The notes beneath the pieces are model-generated. The model was given only the letters and a program-made list of their open reading frames with translations. It did no database searches and was not told the origin of the DNA. Source: Aliiroseovarius lamellibrachiae (GTDB taxonomy: Bacteria; Pseudomonadota; Alphaproteobacteria; Rhodobacterales; Rhodobacteraceae). Taken from it: 64,000 bases of DNA. Positions 44,936 through 54,658 of this stretch are shown here, piece by piece; position 1 is the stretch's first letter, and every line of letters begins with the position of its first letter. The stretch is from positions 297,813-361,812 of the forward strand of contig NZ_JAHEVJ010000003.1 in assembly GCF_018599245.1 (NCBI RefSeq). Reading direction: 5' to 3'. The position numbers and the translations under genes are program-made.

Positions 44936-45523
44936 ATGGCACGTAAAACCGGATCCCACAGCGAAATCACAGGCCCAAAGGTGCGCGCGGCCGCCCTTAA
45001 CCTTTTTGCGCATCACGGCTTTGCGGCCGTGTCGATGCGCCAGATTGCAAGCGAAGTGGGGGTGCAGGCCGGGGCCTTGTATCTTTACACCAAAGACAAG
45101 CAAAGCCTTTTGTTTGATCTGATGCGCGCCCATATGGATGAGCTTTTGGCCGCGTGGTCAGCGCGCCCTCAACGTGCCACGCCCCTAGAGCAGCTTGAAG
45201 ATTTTGCCCGGTTTCACATCCAGTTTCACCTCGATCGCCCCGATGCGGTCTTCATCGCCTATATGGAACTTCGTAATCTGTCAGAGGATAATTTTGCCGC
45301 CATCGAAGCCCTGCGCCGTCAGTATGAACAGCAATTAGAGCAGATACTTGAGGCCGGCCGTGCCGCGGGTGTGATGTCCGTGCCTGACACGCGGCTCGCC
45401 ACAATGGCGGTGATTGCGATGCTGACCGGGGTGAACACATGGTATCGCGAAGGCGGGCGGCTCAGCCAAGAGGCCGTTGCGGATATTTATTGGGATATGG
45501 TGCGTGGGGCCGTCGGCGCATAA
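44936..45523 (+). CDS. TetR/AcrR-family transcriptional regulator
   Basis: A 195-residue repressor-type protein. The N-terminal helix-turn-helix is clear (ALNLFAHHGFAAVSMRQIASEVGVQAGALYLYTKDKQSL spans about residues 18-57), followed by a helical ligand domain with an AYMELRNLS segment. The start at 44936 has GGAAGG upstream. The ligand and targets are unknown; it may control itself or the divergent lipoprotein gene. Confidence 0.9.
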   Translation: MARKTGSHSEITGPKVRAAALNLFAHHGFAAVSMRQIASEVGVQAGALYLYTKDKQSLLFDLMRAHMDELLAAWSARPQRATPLEQLEDFARFHIQFHLDRPDAVFIAYMELRNLSEDNFAAIEALRRQYEQQLEQILEAGRAAGVMSVPDTRLATMAVIAMLTGVNTWYREGGRLSQEAVADIYWDMVRGAVGA

Positions 45524-45573
45524 GCGTCGCTATACCCGCTGGACAGGCTTTCCGATAAAGCGGATAAAGAGCC

Positions 45574-47541
45574 ATGTCTTTGCCACCCGGATTTCTAGAT
45601 GAATTGCGCACGCGCCTAAGCTTGACCGATGTGGTTGGGCGAAAGGTCATGTGGGACAAGCGAAAATCCCAACCCGGCAAGGGCGATATGTGGGCGCCCT
45701 GCCCCTTTCATCACGAAAAAACCGCGTCTTTTCATGTGGATGACCGCAAGGGGTTTTATTACTGCTTCGGGTGCCACGCCAAAGGGGATGCGATTTCCTT
45801 TGTGAAAGACACCGAGAATGTCGGCTTTATGGAAGCGGTGGAAATCCTCGCCGGTGAGGCCGGATTGCCAATGCCCGCGCGTGACCCGCGCGCACAGGAA
45901 AAAGCAGACCGCCGCACATTGCTGGCAGAGGTGATGGACATGGCCGTGAGCCATTACCAGCTGATGCTGAAAACTGGGGCTGGCACCGAGGCACGCGAAT
46001 ACCTGTCCCGTCGTGGTTTAGATGACGCGGCACAGGCGCGCTGGTCAATCGGATTTGCGCCAGATGCGTGGCAGGGGCTTTGGGATCACCTGAAATCCAA
46101 AGGGGTCGAGGATGATTTGATCCTTGGGGCGGGCCTTGCCAAACCCAGCACAAAAGGCGGCAAACCCTATGACACATTCCGTGGCCGGATCATGTTTCCG
46201 ATCCGCGACGCGCGGGGCCGGACGATCGCCTTTGGCGGCCGGGCTATGGACCCTAATGACAACGCAAAATACCTGAATTCGCCTGAAACTGAGCTGTTTG
46301 ACAAGGGCCGCAGCCTTTACAATCAAGGCCCCGCCCGCGAGGCCTCGGGCAAGGGCAAACCGCTGATTGTGGCCGAAGGCTATATGGATGTGATCGCCCT
46401 GTCCGAGGCAGGATTTCACGCCACCGTGGCCCCGCTTGGCACCGCCATCACCGAGGATCAGTTGCATCTGATGTGGCGCATAAATCCCGAACCGATCATT
46501 GCGCTGGATGGCGACACCGCCGGTCTGCGCGCCGCGATGCGGGTGATTGATCTGGCCTTGCCACTGCTTGAGGCAGGCAAGTCTTTGCGGTTTTCAATTA
46601 TGCCCGAGGGGCAAGATCCCGACGATGTGTTGAAAACCTCTGGTGTGACCGCAATGCAGGGGCTGATTGATCAGGCGATCCCGATGGTGGATTTGCTGTG
46701 GCGGCGCGAAACCGAAGGCAGAGTGTTTGACAGCCCAGAACGCAAAGCGGCCCTGGATAAAGATCTGCGCGAGGTGATCAAGCGGATCACAGATCCCTCG
46801 ATCCGCGCGCATTACGGTCAAGCCATTAAAGACAAACGGTGGGAGTTGTTTCGCGCGCGTCCCAAATCTGGTGACAAAGGGGGCAAGCGTACCCCTTGGA
46901 AACCCGGTTGGAAAAAAGGGCCGGAACCGGCGCTGGCGACCACCAAAAGTTCGTTGCTGGCAGGGGCGGGGATCGAGGCTGAAGAAGCCCTGCGCGAAGC
47001 GGTGATTTTGGCGGTGCTGATCCTGCGCCCTGATATGCTGGAGTTGTGCGAAACGCAGATCGAGCGCCTTGATATGGCGGGGCCAGACCATGCCGTGATC
47101 CAGCGCATGATCCTGCGGCACGCGTTGGATGGTCCCGAGACGTTGCGCGATGCCATTGTGGCACAGATTGGTGCCGCCCCCCTTGAAAAACTATTCCGCC
47201 TCAACCATGTGCAGATTGCCCCGGCGGTTCGCCACGCGCAGGATGATGATATCGTTTCGGCCTGTTTGACCGAAGAATTGGCAAAGCTGGATGCAATTCG
47301 CGGGGTAATGCGAGAGATTGTGGATGCCGCCCATGATCTGGATGCGCTGCCCGACGAGGGGGTGACATGGCGGTTGGGGCAGGCGGCTGAGGCGCGCAAT
47401 CGTGCGATCCGCAGCCAGTCTGAGGATAAGACCACATATGAGCGCGCGGAGAATGGCCTTTTGATGGATCGGGATGAACGCGACGCGCTGGATCGACTGA
47501 TCTCGACCCTGAATATCAGTAAACAGAAGGGTGATTCCTAA
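45574..47541 (+). CDS. dnaG: DNA primase
   Basis: A 655-residue replicative primase. The CHC2 zinc finger (CPFHHEKTASFHV, then YYCFGCHAKGD) lies at about residues 42-70. The catalytic TOPRIM domain contains VAEGYMDVIAL near 266 and ALDGDTAG near 310. The C-terminal helicase-binding region extends after about 470. Gene order dnaG-rpoD is a widespread macromolecular synthesis arrangement. Confidence 0.96.
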   Translation: MSLPPGFLDELRTRLSLTDVVGRKVMWDKRKSQPGKGDMWAPCPFHHEKTASFHVDDRKGFYYCFGCHAKGDAISFVKDTENVGFMEAVEILAGEAGLPMPARDPRAQEKADRRTLLAEVMDMAVSHYQLMLKTGAGTEAREYLSRRGLDDAAQARWSIGFAPDAWQGLWDHLKSKGVEDDLILGAGLAKPSTKGGKPYDTFRGRIMFPIRDARGRTIAFGGRAMDPNDNAKYLNSPETELFDKGRSLYNQGPAREASGKGKPLIVAEGYMDVIALSEAGFHATVAPLGTAITEDQLHLMWRINPEPIIALDGDTAGLRAAMRVIDLALPLLEAGKSLRFSIMPEGQDPDDVLKTSGVTAMQGLIDQAIPMVDLLWRRETEGRVFDSPERKAALDKDLREVIKRITDPSIRAHYGQAIKDKRWELFRARPKSGDKGGKRTPWKPGWKKGPEPALATTKSSLLAGAGIEAEEALREAVILAVLILRPDMLELCETQIERLDMAGPDHAVIQRMILRHALDGPETLRDAIVAQIGAAPLEKLFRLNHVQIAPAVRHAQDDDIVSACLTEELAKLDAIRGVMREIVDAAHDLDALPDEGVTWRLGQAAEARNRAIRSQSEDKTTYERAENGLLMDRDERDALDRLISTLNISKQKGDS

Positions 47542-47595
47542 AAAATGTGCCTTTTATGGCAGACCCCCCAAAGAAATCGCGATAGATGGGGTGGC

Positions 47596-47664
47596 GAATC
47601 ACTGTTCTGAATGTTTTGATTCGATAACGCGAATCAAAGTTGCGAATCAATATGCCCCCGAATC
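47596..47664. promoter_or_regulatory. Cluster of five GANTC sites with an inverted and a direct repeat upstream of rpoD
   Basis: GANTC sites lie at 47596, 47618, 47631, 47644 and 47660. Two form the perfect inverted repeat TTGATTCG (47616-47623) / CGAATCAA (47630-47637). GCGAATCAA is also repeated directly at 47629 and 47642, a 13-base period. GANTC is the target of the alphaproteobacterial CcrM methyltransferase. The cluster occupies most of the dnaG-rpoD gap, 34-102 bases before the rpoD start, so it probably overlaps an rpoD promoter. Confidence 0.65.
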
Positions 47665-47697
47665 GCTTTTGATCGGGAAGCCGTGTAAGGAGAGCCC

Positions 47698-49680
47698 ATG
47701 GCCGCCAAAGACACCGCCACGGACCGCAAGGACGACCAAGACGCCGACCAGATGGGCGATATGAGCCAGGCCGCCGTCAAAAAGATGATCGCCGAAGCCC
47801 GTGAAAAAGGGTACATCACGTATGATCAGCTTAATCAGGTGCTGCCCCCCGATCAGGTAAGCTCGGAACAAATCGAAGATGTTATGTCGATGCTGTCTGA
47901 AATGGGCATCAACATCATCGAAGATGAAGACGCCGATGACGATGACAAAGGGACCACCGATGTGGTCGTGAAAAACGCCGGCGGGGAAATCACCCTTGCT
48001 GGGGCGGACACGGAAAAGCTTGATCGCACCGATGATCCTGTGCGCATGTATCTGCGCGAAATGGGCTCTGTCGAACTCTTGTCGCGCGAGGGCGAAATCG
48101 CCATTGCCAAGCGGATCGAGGCCGGGCGCAACACGATGATTTCTGGGCTTTGTGAAAGCCCGCTGACATTTCAAGCGATCACCATTTGGCGCGACGAACT
48201 TCTGAGCGAAGATATTTTGCTGCGTGACGTGATCGATCTGGATGCAACCTTTGGCAATTCACTTGAAGAAGATGAGGAAGAGCCGATCGTGGCAGGGGGG
48301 AACGCTCCCGGTGCCCCGGAAACGGAGAAAAAGGAAGCAGCCCAAGAATTGGATGCTGACGGCAATCCGTTGACCACCGATGATGATGACGACGAAGACG
48401 AGCAGGCCAACATGTCGCTGGCCGCGATGGAAGCCGCCCTTAAACCCCGCGTTTTGGAAACGCTGGAGTTGATTGCGCGCGACTATACGATGCTGTCGGA
48501 AATGCAGGATCTGCGGATGAGCGCGACGCTCAACGAAGATGATAGCTTCACGGACAAAGAAGAAAAGGCATATCAAAAACTCAGGTCGGAAATCGTGCTG
48601 ATGGTGAATGAATTGCACCTGCACAATAACCGGATTGAAGCGCTGATTGACCAGCTTTACGGCATCAACCGTCGCATCATGCAGATCGACAGTTCAATGG
48701 TGAAACTGGCCGACCAAGCGCGGATCAACCGCCGGGAATTCATCGACGCCTATCGTGGTCGTGAACTTGACCCCACTTGGCTGGATGACATGCGCGAAAA
48801 GACCGGCCGGGCGTGGCAGGGCTTTATCGAGAAATCCACCGACAAAGTGGAAAATCTGCGCGGTGATATGGCGCAAGTTGGCCAATATGTCGGCGTCGAC
48901 ATCCCCGAATTCCGCCGCATTGTGCAGCAGGTTCAAAAGGGTGAAAAAGAAGCGCGCCAGGCCAAGAAAGAAATGGTCGAAGCCAACCTTCGCTTGGTGA
49001 TTTCGATTGCCAAGAAATACACCAACCGCGGATTGCAATTCCTTGATCTTATTCAAGAAGGTAACATTGGTCTGATGAAGGCCGTGGACAAGTTTGAATA
49101 CCGTCGCGGCTATAAATTCTCGACCTATGCAACCTGGTGGATCCGTCAGGCCATCACGCGCTCGATCGCGGATCAGGCGCGCACAATTCGTATTCCAGTG
49201 CATATGATCGAAACGATCAACAAGCTGGTGCGGACCGGTCGTCAGATGCTGCATGAAATTGGCCGTGAACCAACGCCAGAAGAGCTCGCTGAAAAGCTGC
49301 AAATGCCGCTTGAGAAAGTGCGCAAGGTGATGAAAATCGCCAAAGAACCGATCTCGCTGGAAACGCCAATTGGCGACGAAGAAGACAGCCAATTGGGCGA
49401 CTTCATTGAGGATAAAAATGCCGTGCTGCCACTCGACAGCGCCATTCAGGAAAACCTCAAGGAAACCACAACCCGCGTGCTGGCCTCATTAACCCCGCGT
49501 GAAGAACGTGTCCTGCGGATGCGCTTTGGCATCGGGATGAACACCGACCATACGTTGGAAGAAGTGGGCCAACAGTTCAGCGTGACCCGCGAACGGATCC
49601 GTCAGATCGAGGCCAAGGCGCTGAGGAAACTCAAGCACCCCAGCCGAAGCCGCAAACTGCGCAGCTTCTTGGATCAGTAA
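47698..49680 (+). CDS. rpoD: RNA polymerase primary sigma factor RpoD
   Basis: A 660-residue housekeeping sigma factor. It has the N-terminal region 1.1 ([19 protein letters not shown]), region 1.2 ([22 protein letters not shown] near 110), a long acidic non-conserved insertion (about 175-245), region 2 ([19 protein letters not shown] through [15 protein letters not shown] near 430-490), region 3, and region 4.2 ([27 protein letters not shown] near 618-645). The ribosome binding site is AAGGAG. Confidence 0.97.
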   Translation: MAAKDTATDRKDDQDADQMGDMSQAAVKKMIAEAREKGYITYDQLNQVLPPDQVSSEQIEDVMSMLSEMGINIIEDEDADDDDKGTTDVVVKNAGGEITLAGADTEKLDRTDDPVRMYLREMGSVELLSREGEIAIAKRIEAGRNTMISGLCESPLTFQAITIWRDELLSEDILLRDVIDLDATFGNSLEEDEEEPIVAGGNAPGAPETEKKEAAQELDADGNPLTTDDDDDEDEQANMSLAAMEAALKPRVLETLELIARDYTMLSEMQDLRMSATLNEDDSFTDKEEKAYQKLRSEIVLMVNELHLHNNRIEALIDQLYGINRRIMQIDSSMVKLADQARINRREFIDAYRGRELDPTWLDDMREKTGRAWQGFIEKSTDKVENLRGDMAQVGQYVGVDIPEFRRIVQQVQKGEKEARQAKKEMVEANLRLVISIAKKYTNRGLQFLDLIQEGNIGLMKAVDKFEYRRGYKFSTYATWWIRQAITRSIADQARTIRIPVHMIETINKLVRTGRQMLHEIGREPTPEELAEKLQMPLEKVRKVMKIAKEPISLETPIGDEEDSQLGDFIEDKNAVLPLDSAIQENLKETTTRVLASLTPREERVLRMRFGIGMNTDHTLEEVGQQFSVTRERIRQIEAKALRKLKHPSRSRKLRSFLDQ

Positions 49681-49688
49681 TGATGAAG

Positions 49689-49713
49689 TGCCCCCGTTTG
49701 GGGGCATTTTTTT
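49689..49713 (+). terminator. Rho-independent terminator after rpoD
   Basis: TGCCCCC (49689-49695) and GGGGGCA (49700-49706) form a 7-bp stem with a GTTT loop, followed by seven T. It starts nine bases after the rpoD stop. Confidence 0.92.
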
Positions 49714-49731
49714 CAGTTTCAGGCTCCGATT

Positions 49732-50040
49732 ATGAAAAACTCCAGCGTATTCCATGCCTCGATCGGCATTTTAATCATGGCGCCAATTGTTGCGGTGATG
49801 AATTGTGTTTTGGGCGCGGGCGGTACTCTATTTCGAGAAGGGGAATGCTTGATTAATGTCTTCCCCCTTTATGAGGCTGCTGCCTTTGTCATGGGGTTGG
49901 CTTTGATCACGGCCTTTGGGGGAGCATCGATTACTCTTGCCGCCATTCTTGTCTATTTGCTATTCGTGTGGATCGTCGCGAAGCTCGTCTCAGTGGTGTA
50001 CAGGAGATGGTCGTCGAAAGTGAAAGTAAGAAAAGGCTAA
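49732..50040 (+). CDS. Small membrane protein of unknown function
   Basis: A 102-residue protein with two or three hydrophobic segments (about residues 8-30, 50-70 and 68-88) and a basic C-terminus. The start lies 19 bases after the rpoD terminator. No family is recognised, and its base composition is slightly more AT-rich than its neighbours. It could be real, but conservation was not testable. Confidence 0.5.
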   Translation: MKNSSVFHASIGILIMAPIVAVMNCVLGAGGTLFREGECLINVFPLYEAAAFVMGLALITAFGGASITLAAILVYLLFVWIVAKLVSVVYRRWSSKVKVRKG

Positions 50041-50124
50041 CAGAGGGCAAGGCAGAGGTGTGAAATCCGGATCTTGCGTCTCGCTTCTAACCTCGTCAAT
50101 CTTTCCGCAAAAAAGGATCCCCCA

Positions 50125-50403
50125 ATGTCCCTCTTCGCCAAACTCTTCGGCGGCGGCTCCAAAACACCCGAAACCCCGCCTGAGCCCGAAATGCACTACG
50201 GCTTTGCGATCTACCCGGAACCTGCAAAAGACACCGGCGGCTATCGCATTGGTGCGCGGATCGAGAAGGAAATCGACGGCGAGTTGAAATCCCACCAAAT
50301 GCTACGCGCAGATGTGTTGGGGTCAGAAGAGGACGCAAAGGCCGAAAGCCTGCGCAAGGCCAAGATCTTCATCGACCAGATGGGCGAACGGATTTTCCGG
50401 TAA
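50125..50403 (+). CDS. HlyU-family protein
   Basis: A 92-residue small protein. The body (YGFAIYPEPAKDTGGYRIGARIEKEIDG, spanning about 26-53, and the C-terminal AESLRKAKIFIDQMG helix) matches the HlyU family, named for a Vibrio haemolysin activator; alphaproteobacterial members have no proven regulatory function. The start at 50125 gives the usual MSLFAKLFGG N-terminus; a longer start at 50074 is rejected. Confidence 0.88.
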   Translation: MSLFAKLFGGGSKTPETPPEPEMHYGFAIYPEPAKDTGGYRIGARIEKEIDGELKSHQMLRADVLGSEEDAKAESLRKAKIFIDQMGERIFR

Positions 50404-50408
50404 GTGCC

Positions 50409-50834
50409 ATGGCAACCAGCTTCACAGTTCAGACCCGTGGCCAAGGCCTTTATGAATTCACCCGCGATGTGACACGGTGGATCGACGGGCAGGGCGTGCG
50501 TGACGGTGTGCTGACCCTTTTTGTGCGCCACACCTCTTGTTCACTGCTCATCCAAGAAAATGCTGACCCAGAGGTGCAGACGGACCTGCGCAACTTTTTC
50601 CACCGATTGGTGCCGCCGACCACCGACCCCAAGATGTCTTATTTGACCCATACCTATGAGGGCCCCGACGATATGCCTGCCCATATCAAGGCGGCGATGA
50701 TGCCAGTGAGTTTAAGTATTCCGATATTTGATGGACAGCTCGCCCTTGGAACTTGGCAAGGGCTTTACCTTTTCGAACATCGCACCGCGCCACACAGCCG
50801 TCAGGTTGCTGCATGTGTCATTGCCTCCCCCTAA
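50409..50834 (+). CDS. YjbQ/UPF0047-family protein (secondary thiamine-phosphate synthase type)
   Basis: A 141-residue protein. Conserved features include FVRHTSCSLLIQENADPEV near residue 37, YEGPDDMPAHIKA near 82, and the end segment LGTWQGLYLFEHR near 113. Members show weak thiamine-phosphate synthase activity in E. coli, but their main role is unknown. It lies five bases after the HlyU-like gene, so the two are co-transcribed. Confidence 0.9.
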   Translation: MATSFTVQTRGQGLYEFTRDVTRWIDGQGVRDGVLTLFVRHTSCSLLIQENADPEVQTDLRNFFHRLVPPTTDPKMSYLTHTYEGPDDMPAHIKAAMMPVSLSIPIFDGQLALGTWQGLYLFEHRTAPHSRQVAACVIASP

Positions 50835-51008
50835 GGGGAGCGATTGCGCCAGTTTCCCACTCGACATCCGTATTTCTCTATCTTGGGGTGCATATTACCC
50901 ACTACACAAAACCTAGCGGCTGTCCTATAGTGCCTGTGGATAAGTGGGCAAAGACCCATGTTTAGACCCAGATGATGAGGCAATAAGAACAAAGAGAGGG
51001 ACGCCCAA

Positions 51009-51482
51009 ATGCGCTGTCCGTTTTGCGGTAATATCGACACCCAAGTAAAAGACAGCCGCCCGGCTGAAGACCATGTTGCCATTCGCAGGCGACGGTTTTG
51101 CCCGGCCTGTGGCGGTCGCTTCACCACCTATGAACGCGTGCAATTGCGCGACCTCGTGGTGATCAAATCCAATGGTCGACGCGAAGACTTTGATCGCGAA
51201 AAGCTGGAACGCTCGATCCGGATTTCCATGCAAAAACGCCCGGTGGAACCGGAACGCATTGATCAGATGATTTCTGGCATCGTGCGCCGTTTGGAAAGCA
51301 TGGGCGAGACGGATATTCCGTCAAAAACCATCGGTGAAATTGTCATGGAAAGCCTCGCGCGGATCGACACGGTGGCTTATGTGCGCTTCGCCTCGGTCTA
51401 TAAAAACTTCCAGGCGGCGGATGATTTTGACAAGTTTGTCAGCGAGTTGCGCCCGAATATCTCTCCTGAAGACGACGCGTGA
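51009..51482 (+). CDS. nrdR: Transcriptional repressor NrdR
   Basis: A 157-residue repressor of ribonucleotide reductase genes. The N-terminal zinc ribbon (MRCPFCGN, then [15 protein letters not shown]) and the ATP-cone domain ([21 protein letters not shown] onwards) are intact. It is often the first gene before ribD, as here; the 4-base overlap with ribD indicates coupling. Confidence 0.96.
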   Translation: MRCPFCGNIDTQVKDSRPAEDHVAIRRRRFCPACGGRFTTYERVQLRDLVVIKSNGRREDFDREKLERSIRISMQKRPVEPERIDQMISGIVRRLESMGETDIPSKTIGEIVMESLARIDTVAYVRFASVYKNFQAADDFDKFVSELRPNISPEDDA

Positions 51483-52567
51483 ATGACGTAAGATACATGA
51501 GGCTCGCGCTGTCCTTGGGGCGGCGTGGGCAAGGGCGTTGTGCACCTAATCCCGCGGTGGGATGTGTTGTGGTGAAAGACGCGCGCATTATCGGTCGCGG
51601 ATGGACCCAACCCGGTGGACGACCCCACGGCGAAGTTATGGCGCTTGCCCAAGCTGGCATCAAAGCACGCGGCGCCACGGCCTATGTCACCTTGGAACCC
51701 TGCGCCCATCACGGCCAAACCCCCCCTTGCGCACAGGCGCTGATTGACGCGGGCATTGCCCGTGTGGTTGTGGCTCTGGGCGATCCGGACCCTCGGGTAG
51801 ACGGCGGCGGGCATGCAATGCTGCGCGCCGCTGGGATTGAGGTCTCGATTGGCGTATGCGCCGAAGAGGCCGCGCGAGATCACGCAGGGTTCTTGCTCAA
51901 AACCACCGAAACCCGCCCCTTTGTGACCCTGAAACTGGCCAATAGCTTTGATGGGCGGATTGCAACGGCGACGGGCGAAAGCCAGTGGATCACCGGGCCA
52001 GAGGCACGCCGTTATGTTCACGCTTTGCGGGCGCGACACGATGCGGTGATGGTGGGGGCGGGCACGGCCCGTGATGATGACCCAACCTTAACCGTGCGCG
52101 ATTTGGGGGTGACGCATCAACCCACCCGCATCGTTCTGTCACGTCAGTTGGATCTGCCGTTGTCCGGAAAATTGGCCGCAGGCGCGCGCGATGTGCCGGT
52201 CATTATTTGTCATGGCCCGCATGCCCCGAAAGAGTTGCTGGACGTCTGGCGCGATTTAGGTGCGCAGATGGTTTCGGTGTCCGAGGTCCAGGGGGCATTG
52301 TCCCCGGCCTCCGTTCTGAATGAGCTTGGCAAGCTGGGCCTGACCCGCGTCTTTTGCGAGGGCGGCGGAGGGCTCGCGGCATCATTGCTTAAGGCTGGTC
52401 TGGTGGATGAACTGGTCGGCTTTACCGCTGGGCTTGTATTGGGGGCAGAAGGGCGCGCATCAGTGGCTGCGATGGGGGTCAATCGGCTTGCGGTTGCGCC
52501 ACGCTTTGCCTTGATCGAAACACGCGCCTTGGGCGGGGATGTGTTGCACCGCTGGGCGCGGCGATAA
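51479..52567 (+). CDS. ribD: Bifunctional diaminohydroxyphosphoribosylaminopyrimidine deaminase / 5-amino-6-(5-phosphoribosylamino)uracil reductase
   Basis: A 362-residue bifunctional enzyme for steps two and three of riboflavin synthesis. The deaminase domain (about 1-145) has the zinc ligands HGEVMAL and [11 protein letters not shown]. The reductase domain follows from about 145 ([23 protein letters not shown]). The start is GTG 51479, overlapping nrdR by four bases; ATG 51497 would cut conserved residues. It ends where the inverted capsule block begins. Confidence 0.95.
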   Translation: MNDVRYMRLALSLGRRGQGRCAPNPAVGCVVVKDARIIGRGWTQPGGRPHGEVMALAQAGIKARGATAYVTLEPCAHHGQTPPCAQALIDAGIARVVVALGDPDPRVDGGGHAMLRAAGIEVSIGVCAEEAARDHAGFLLKTTETRPFVTLKLANSFDGRIATATGESQWITGPEARRYVHALRARHDAVMVGAGTARDDDPTLTVRDLGVTHQPTRIVLSRQLDLPLSGKLAAGARDVPVIICHGPHAPKELLDVWRDLGAQMVSVSEVQGALSPASVLNELGKLGLTRVFCEGGGGLAASLLKAGLVDELVGFTAGLVLGAEGRASVAAMGVNRLAVAPRFALIETRALGGDVLHRWARR

Positions 52568-52583
52568 CCGATTTTCGCGCAGA

Positions 52584-54644
52584 TTACCGTCGCCACAAAT
52601 GGGCGTAACTTGCGAAAATTCCTTGCAGTTTTGCCAAAATGCGATTGGCGCGACCGGGGGCGGGGACATCTCCGGCTACCAGACGATCCACGACCACTTC
52701 GACGGGACACGCCGCGTTGATCTTCGGGTCAAAATAACGTGGATAATCAAGCAATGTGGCATGAACCAGCGCCGTCAGGCTGGGGCGCGCATGGCGGCGG
52801 GCCGGCACCTGACCCAGATCGCGTGTCAGCCCCCAGCCCGCATAAAACGGTGCGCCCAGACAGGTGACAGGAACCTTACGGATCAATGCTTCGAACCCGA
52901 GGGTCGACGTCATGGTCCAGACCTCATCCACATCGCCGATGAGGGCCATATGATCGGCGTCATGGGCGACAAAATCCGCAAGGTTGGCCAGGTCTTCGGG
53001 GGCAACCTGCCCATCGCGCAACCCCGCTTCGACATCGGGGTGGGGTTTGTAGATGATCACTGCGTTTGGATTGTCGGCGCGGGTGCGTTGAAGCAGCGCG
53101 AGATTGGTGGAAACCTCTGTGGTGCCCAGTTGGATGGAGGCATCATCTTCGACTTGACCAGGCACAAGGATGCGTTTGCCTTTGGGAAGATGGCTGAGAT
53201 CCGGTGCGGCGCAGGCCAGATTATACTTGCCGATCCGCTGTTGTGTCAGGCGCGTGATCAGACGATCAGCGCGCACATGTGCTTGGGTCGGCAAATTGGG
53301 GCTGGCGGCAATGAAACGCTCTAACCGGCTTTCTCGTGTGGGGTCGTAATAGATCCCCAGATCATCACGCACCAACGAGAGAGGGGGGGTCAGTGCCGCC
53401 CCCAAGCCACGCGAGCGCAAAAAGCCGTCTTCGATGCGCAAGGGCGGTGTGTGTGTGCTGTGTTCCGGTCGTTCTTTGCCTGCCCAAACCATCAGCGGCC
53501 GGGCGATATCATATGCGCCTTTGGCGGCGCGCTCGGGTCTGTCGTCAAAAATCATCGCGTGGTTGGCGTGGAAGAACTGCGCCAGCGGCTTGCGTTTCCA
53601 AAGCCGCATTCCGGTGGCCACATAGCCCCGATGGTCCTCTCGCCATGCACGGCTGCGTGCCTCAAGCATATCAATCACGGTTTCAAGCTCGCAAAGTTGA
53701 TCACGGTGGGGATCATACCATGTGGGAAAAAGGATCATGGCGGCGGCAAAAAGCTGCGCGCGGGTCAGCTTGCGTTGCCGGCGATCTACGGGGTGTTCAT
53801 CTTCGGTCAGCCCCCAACCTGCGTAAAAGGGTTGGCCGAATACCCGCGGTTTATGGCCGGCCAGAACCGCCTCGAATCCCATGCCGGAACTGACGGTGTA
53901 AACGGCTTTTGCACCGGCCAAAAGCTCCCACGGGCTGATCGGGTCTGTGATCAGCGTGACCTGATCGTTTTCATCCTCAACACCGTAATACCCCCCCCGA
54001 TGCCCATGCTGGGTTTCTGGGTGGGATTTGATATAGATGCGGTCATGGGGGTGGCTTAGGCGGGCCTCGACCAGCATCTCACGAAACCGCGCTTCTGACG
54101 CACCAGAATGGGCCACCGAGGCATCGCCATAGGTTTGGTCGATGACCAGAACATAAGGTGCGGTCGGTGGGGGGAGAGCTGGGTCAAAGGCGTTGTATTT
54201 GGATAAATGCGCGGCCTGAATGCGGGCCATCGCATCCCGCGCACGGTTCAATAATGCACTGTTATCAAGGGGATCTGTGGCGAGAATTGTTTCCAAGCGC
54301 GAGGGGGTGCTGCTGTCAAAATGCATGCCCAAATCATCGAGCATCAGACCCAAGGGGCCCTCGCCACCTCGTCCCGGCAGGACCGAGCGCAAAAACGCAT
54401 CTTCAACGCGCAAAACCGGGCTGTTTTTCCAGTTTGAAACCTTTTCACCGCGTCCCGAGGTGGGGCTTTTTCCCCAGGTGCCAACCCAATCACCCTCTTT
54501 GGGCAGGCCAAGCTGAATGTCCCAGCCCGCAAGATCCAGGATCCGGCGAATGCGTGGCTGGGTCAGAAACCCACCGTTGTAAACATAAAGCCGCCGGGAA
54601 GTGGGCTCCCTGGCGGCATCTGTGTTTTTCAAATCAAGATCCAT
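52584..54644 (-). CDS. kpsC: Capsular polysaccharide Kdo-linker transferase, KpsC family
   Basis: A 686-residue protein made of two related halves (about 15-340 and 345-680), each with the Capsule_synth pattern (RVEDAFLRS.../RIEDGFLRS..., LVIDQTYGDASV/LVPGQVEDDASI, GFEAVLAGHKPRVFGQPFYAGWGLTED/LGFEALIRKVPVTCLGAPFYAGWGLTRD in short segments). This is the layout of KpsC, which builds the beta-Kdo linker on phosphatidylglycerol for capsule export. The start at 54644 follows the upstream stop by 14 bases; the longer start at 54743 would overlap that gene. Confidence 0.9.
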   Translation of the reverse strand: MDLDLKNTDAAREPTSRRLYVYNGGFLTQPRIRRILDLAGWDIQLGLPKEGDWVGTWGKSPTSGRGEKVSNWKNSPVLRVEDAFLRSVLPGRGGEGPLGLMLDDLGMHFDSSTPSRLETILATDPLDNSALLNRARDAMARIQAAHLSKYNAFDPALPPPTAPYVLVIDQTYGDASVAHSGASEARFREMLVEARLSHPHDRIYIKSHPETQHGHRGGYYGVEDENDQVTLITDPISPWELLAGAKAVYTVSSGMGFEAVLAGHKPRVFGQPFYAGWGLTEDEHPVDRRQRKLTRAQLFAAAMILFPTWYDPHRDQLCELETVIDMLEARSRAWREDHRGYVATGMRLWKRKPLAQFFHANHAMIFDDRPERAAKGAYDIARPLMVWAGKERPEHSTHTPPLRIEDGFLRSRGLGAALTPPLSLVRDDLGIYYDPTRESRLERFIAASPNLPTQAHVRADRLITRLTQQRIGKYNLACAAPDLSHLPKGKRILVPGQVEDDASIQLGTTEVSTNLALLQRTRADNPNAVIIYKPHPDVEAGLRDGQVAPEDLANLADFVAHDADHMALIGDVDEVWTMTSTLGFEALIRKVPVTCLGAPFYAGWGLTRDLGQVPARRHARPSLTALVHATLLDYPRYFDPKINAACPVEVVVDRLVAGDVPAPGRANRILAKLQGIFASYAHLWRR

Positions 54645-54658
54645 GGTCAACCGGAGGG

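Noticed and set aside
44680-44970. Minus-strand 96-codon frame and a T-loop-like GGTTCGATCC near 44757
   Set aside because: The frame crosses the TetR operator and start region and overlaps the lipoprotein start; the T-loop-like string has no matching T stem or acceptor, so it is not a tRNA.
47616-47637. FNR/CRP-type site upstream of rpoD
   Set aside because: The TTGAT...ATCAA half-sites are spaced too far apart (22 bases overall versus 14), so the repeat is better described with the GANTC cluster.
50825-50840. Hairpin CTCCCC/GGGGAG as terminator of the YjbQ-family gene
   Set aside because: It overlaps the stop codon and lacks a T-run, so it is too weak to list as a terminator.
50835-51008. 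NrdR box upstream of nrdR
   Set aside because: ACACAAAACCTAG is only a partial match and is not paired with a second box at the expected spacing.
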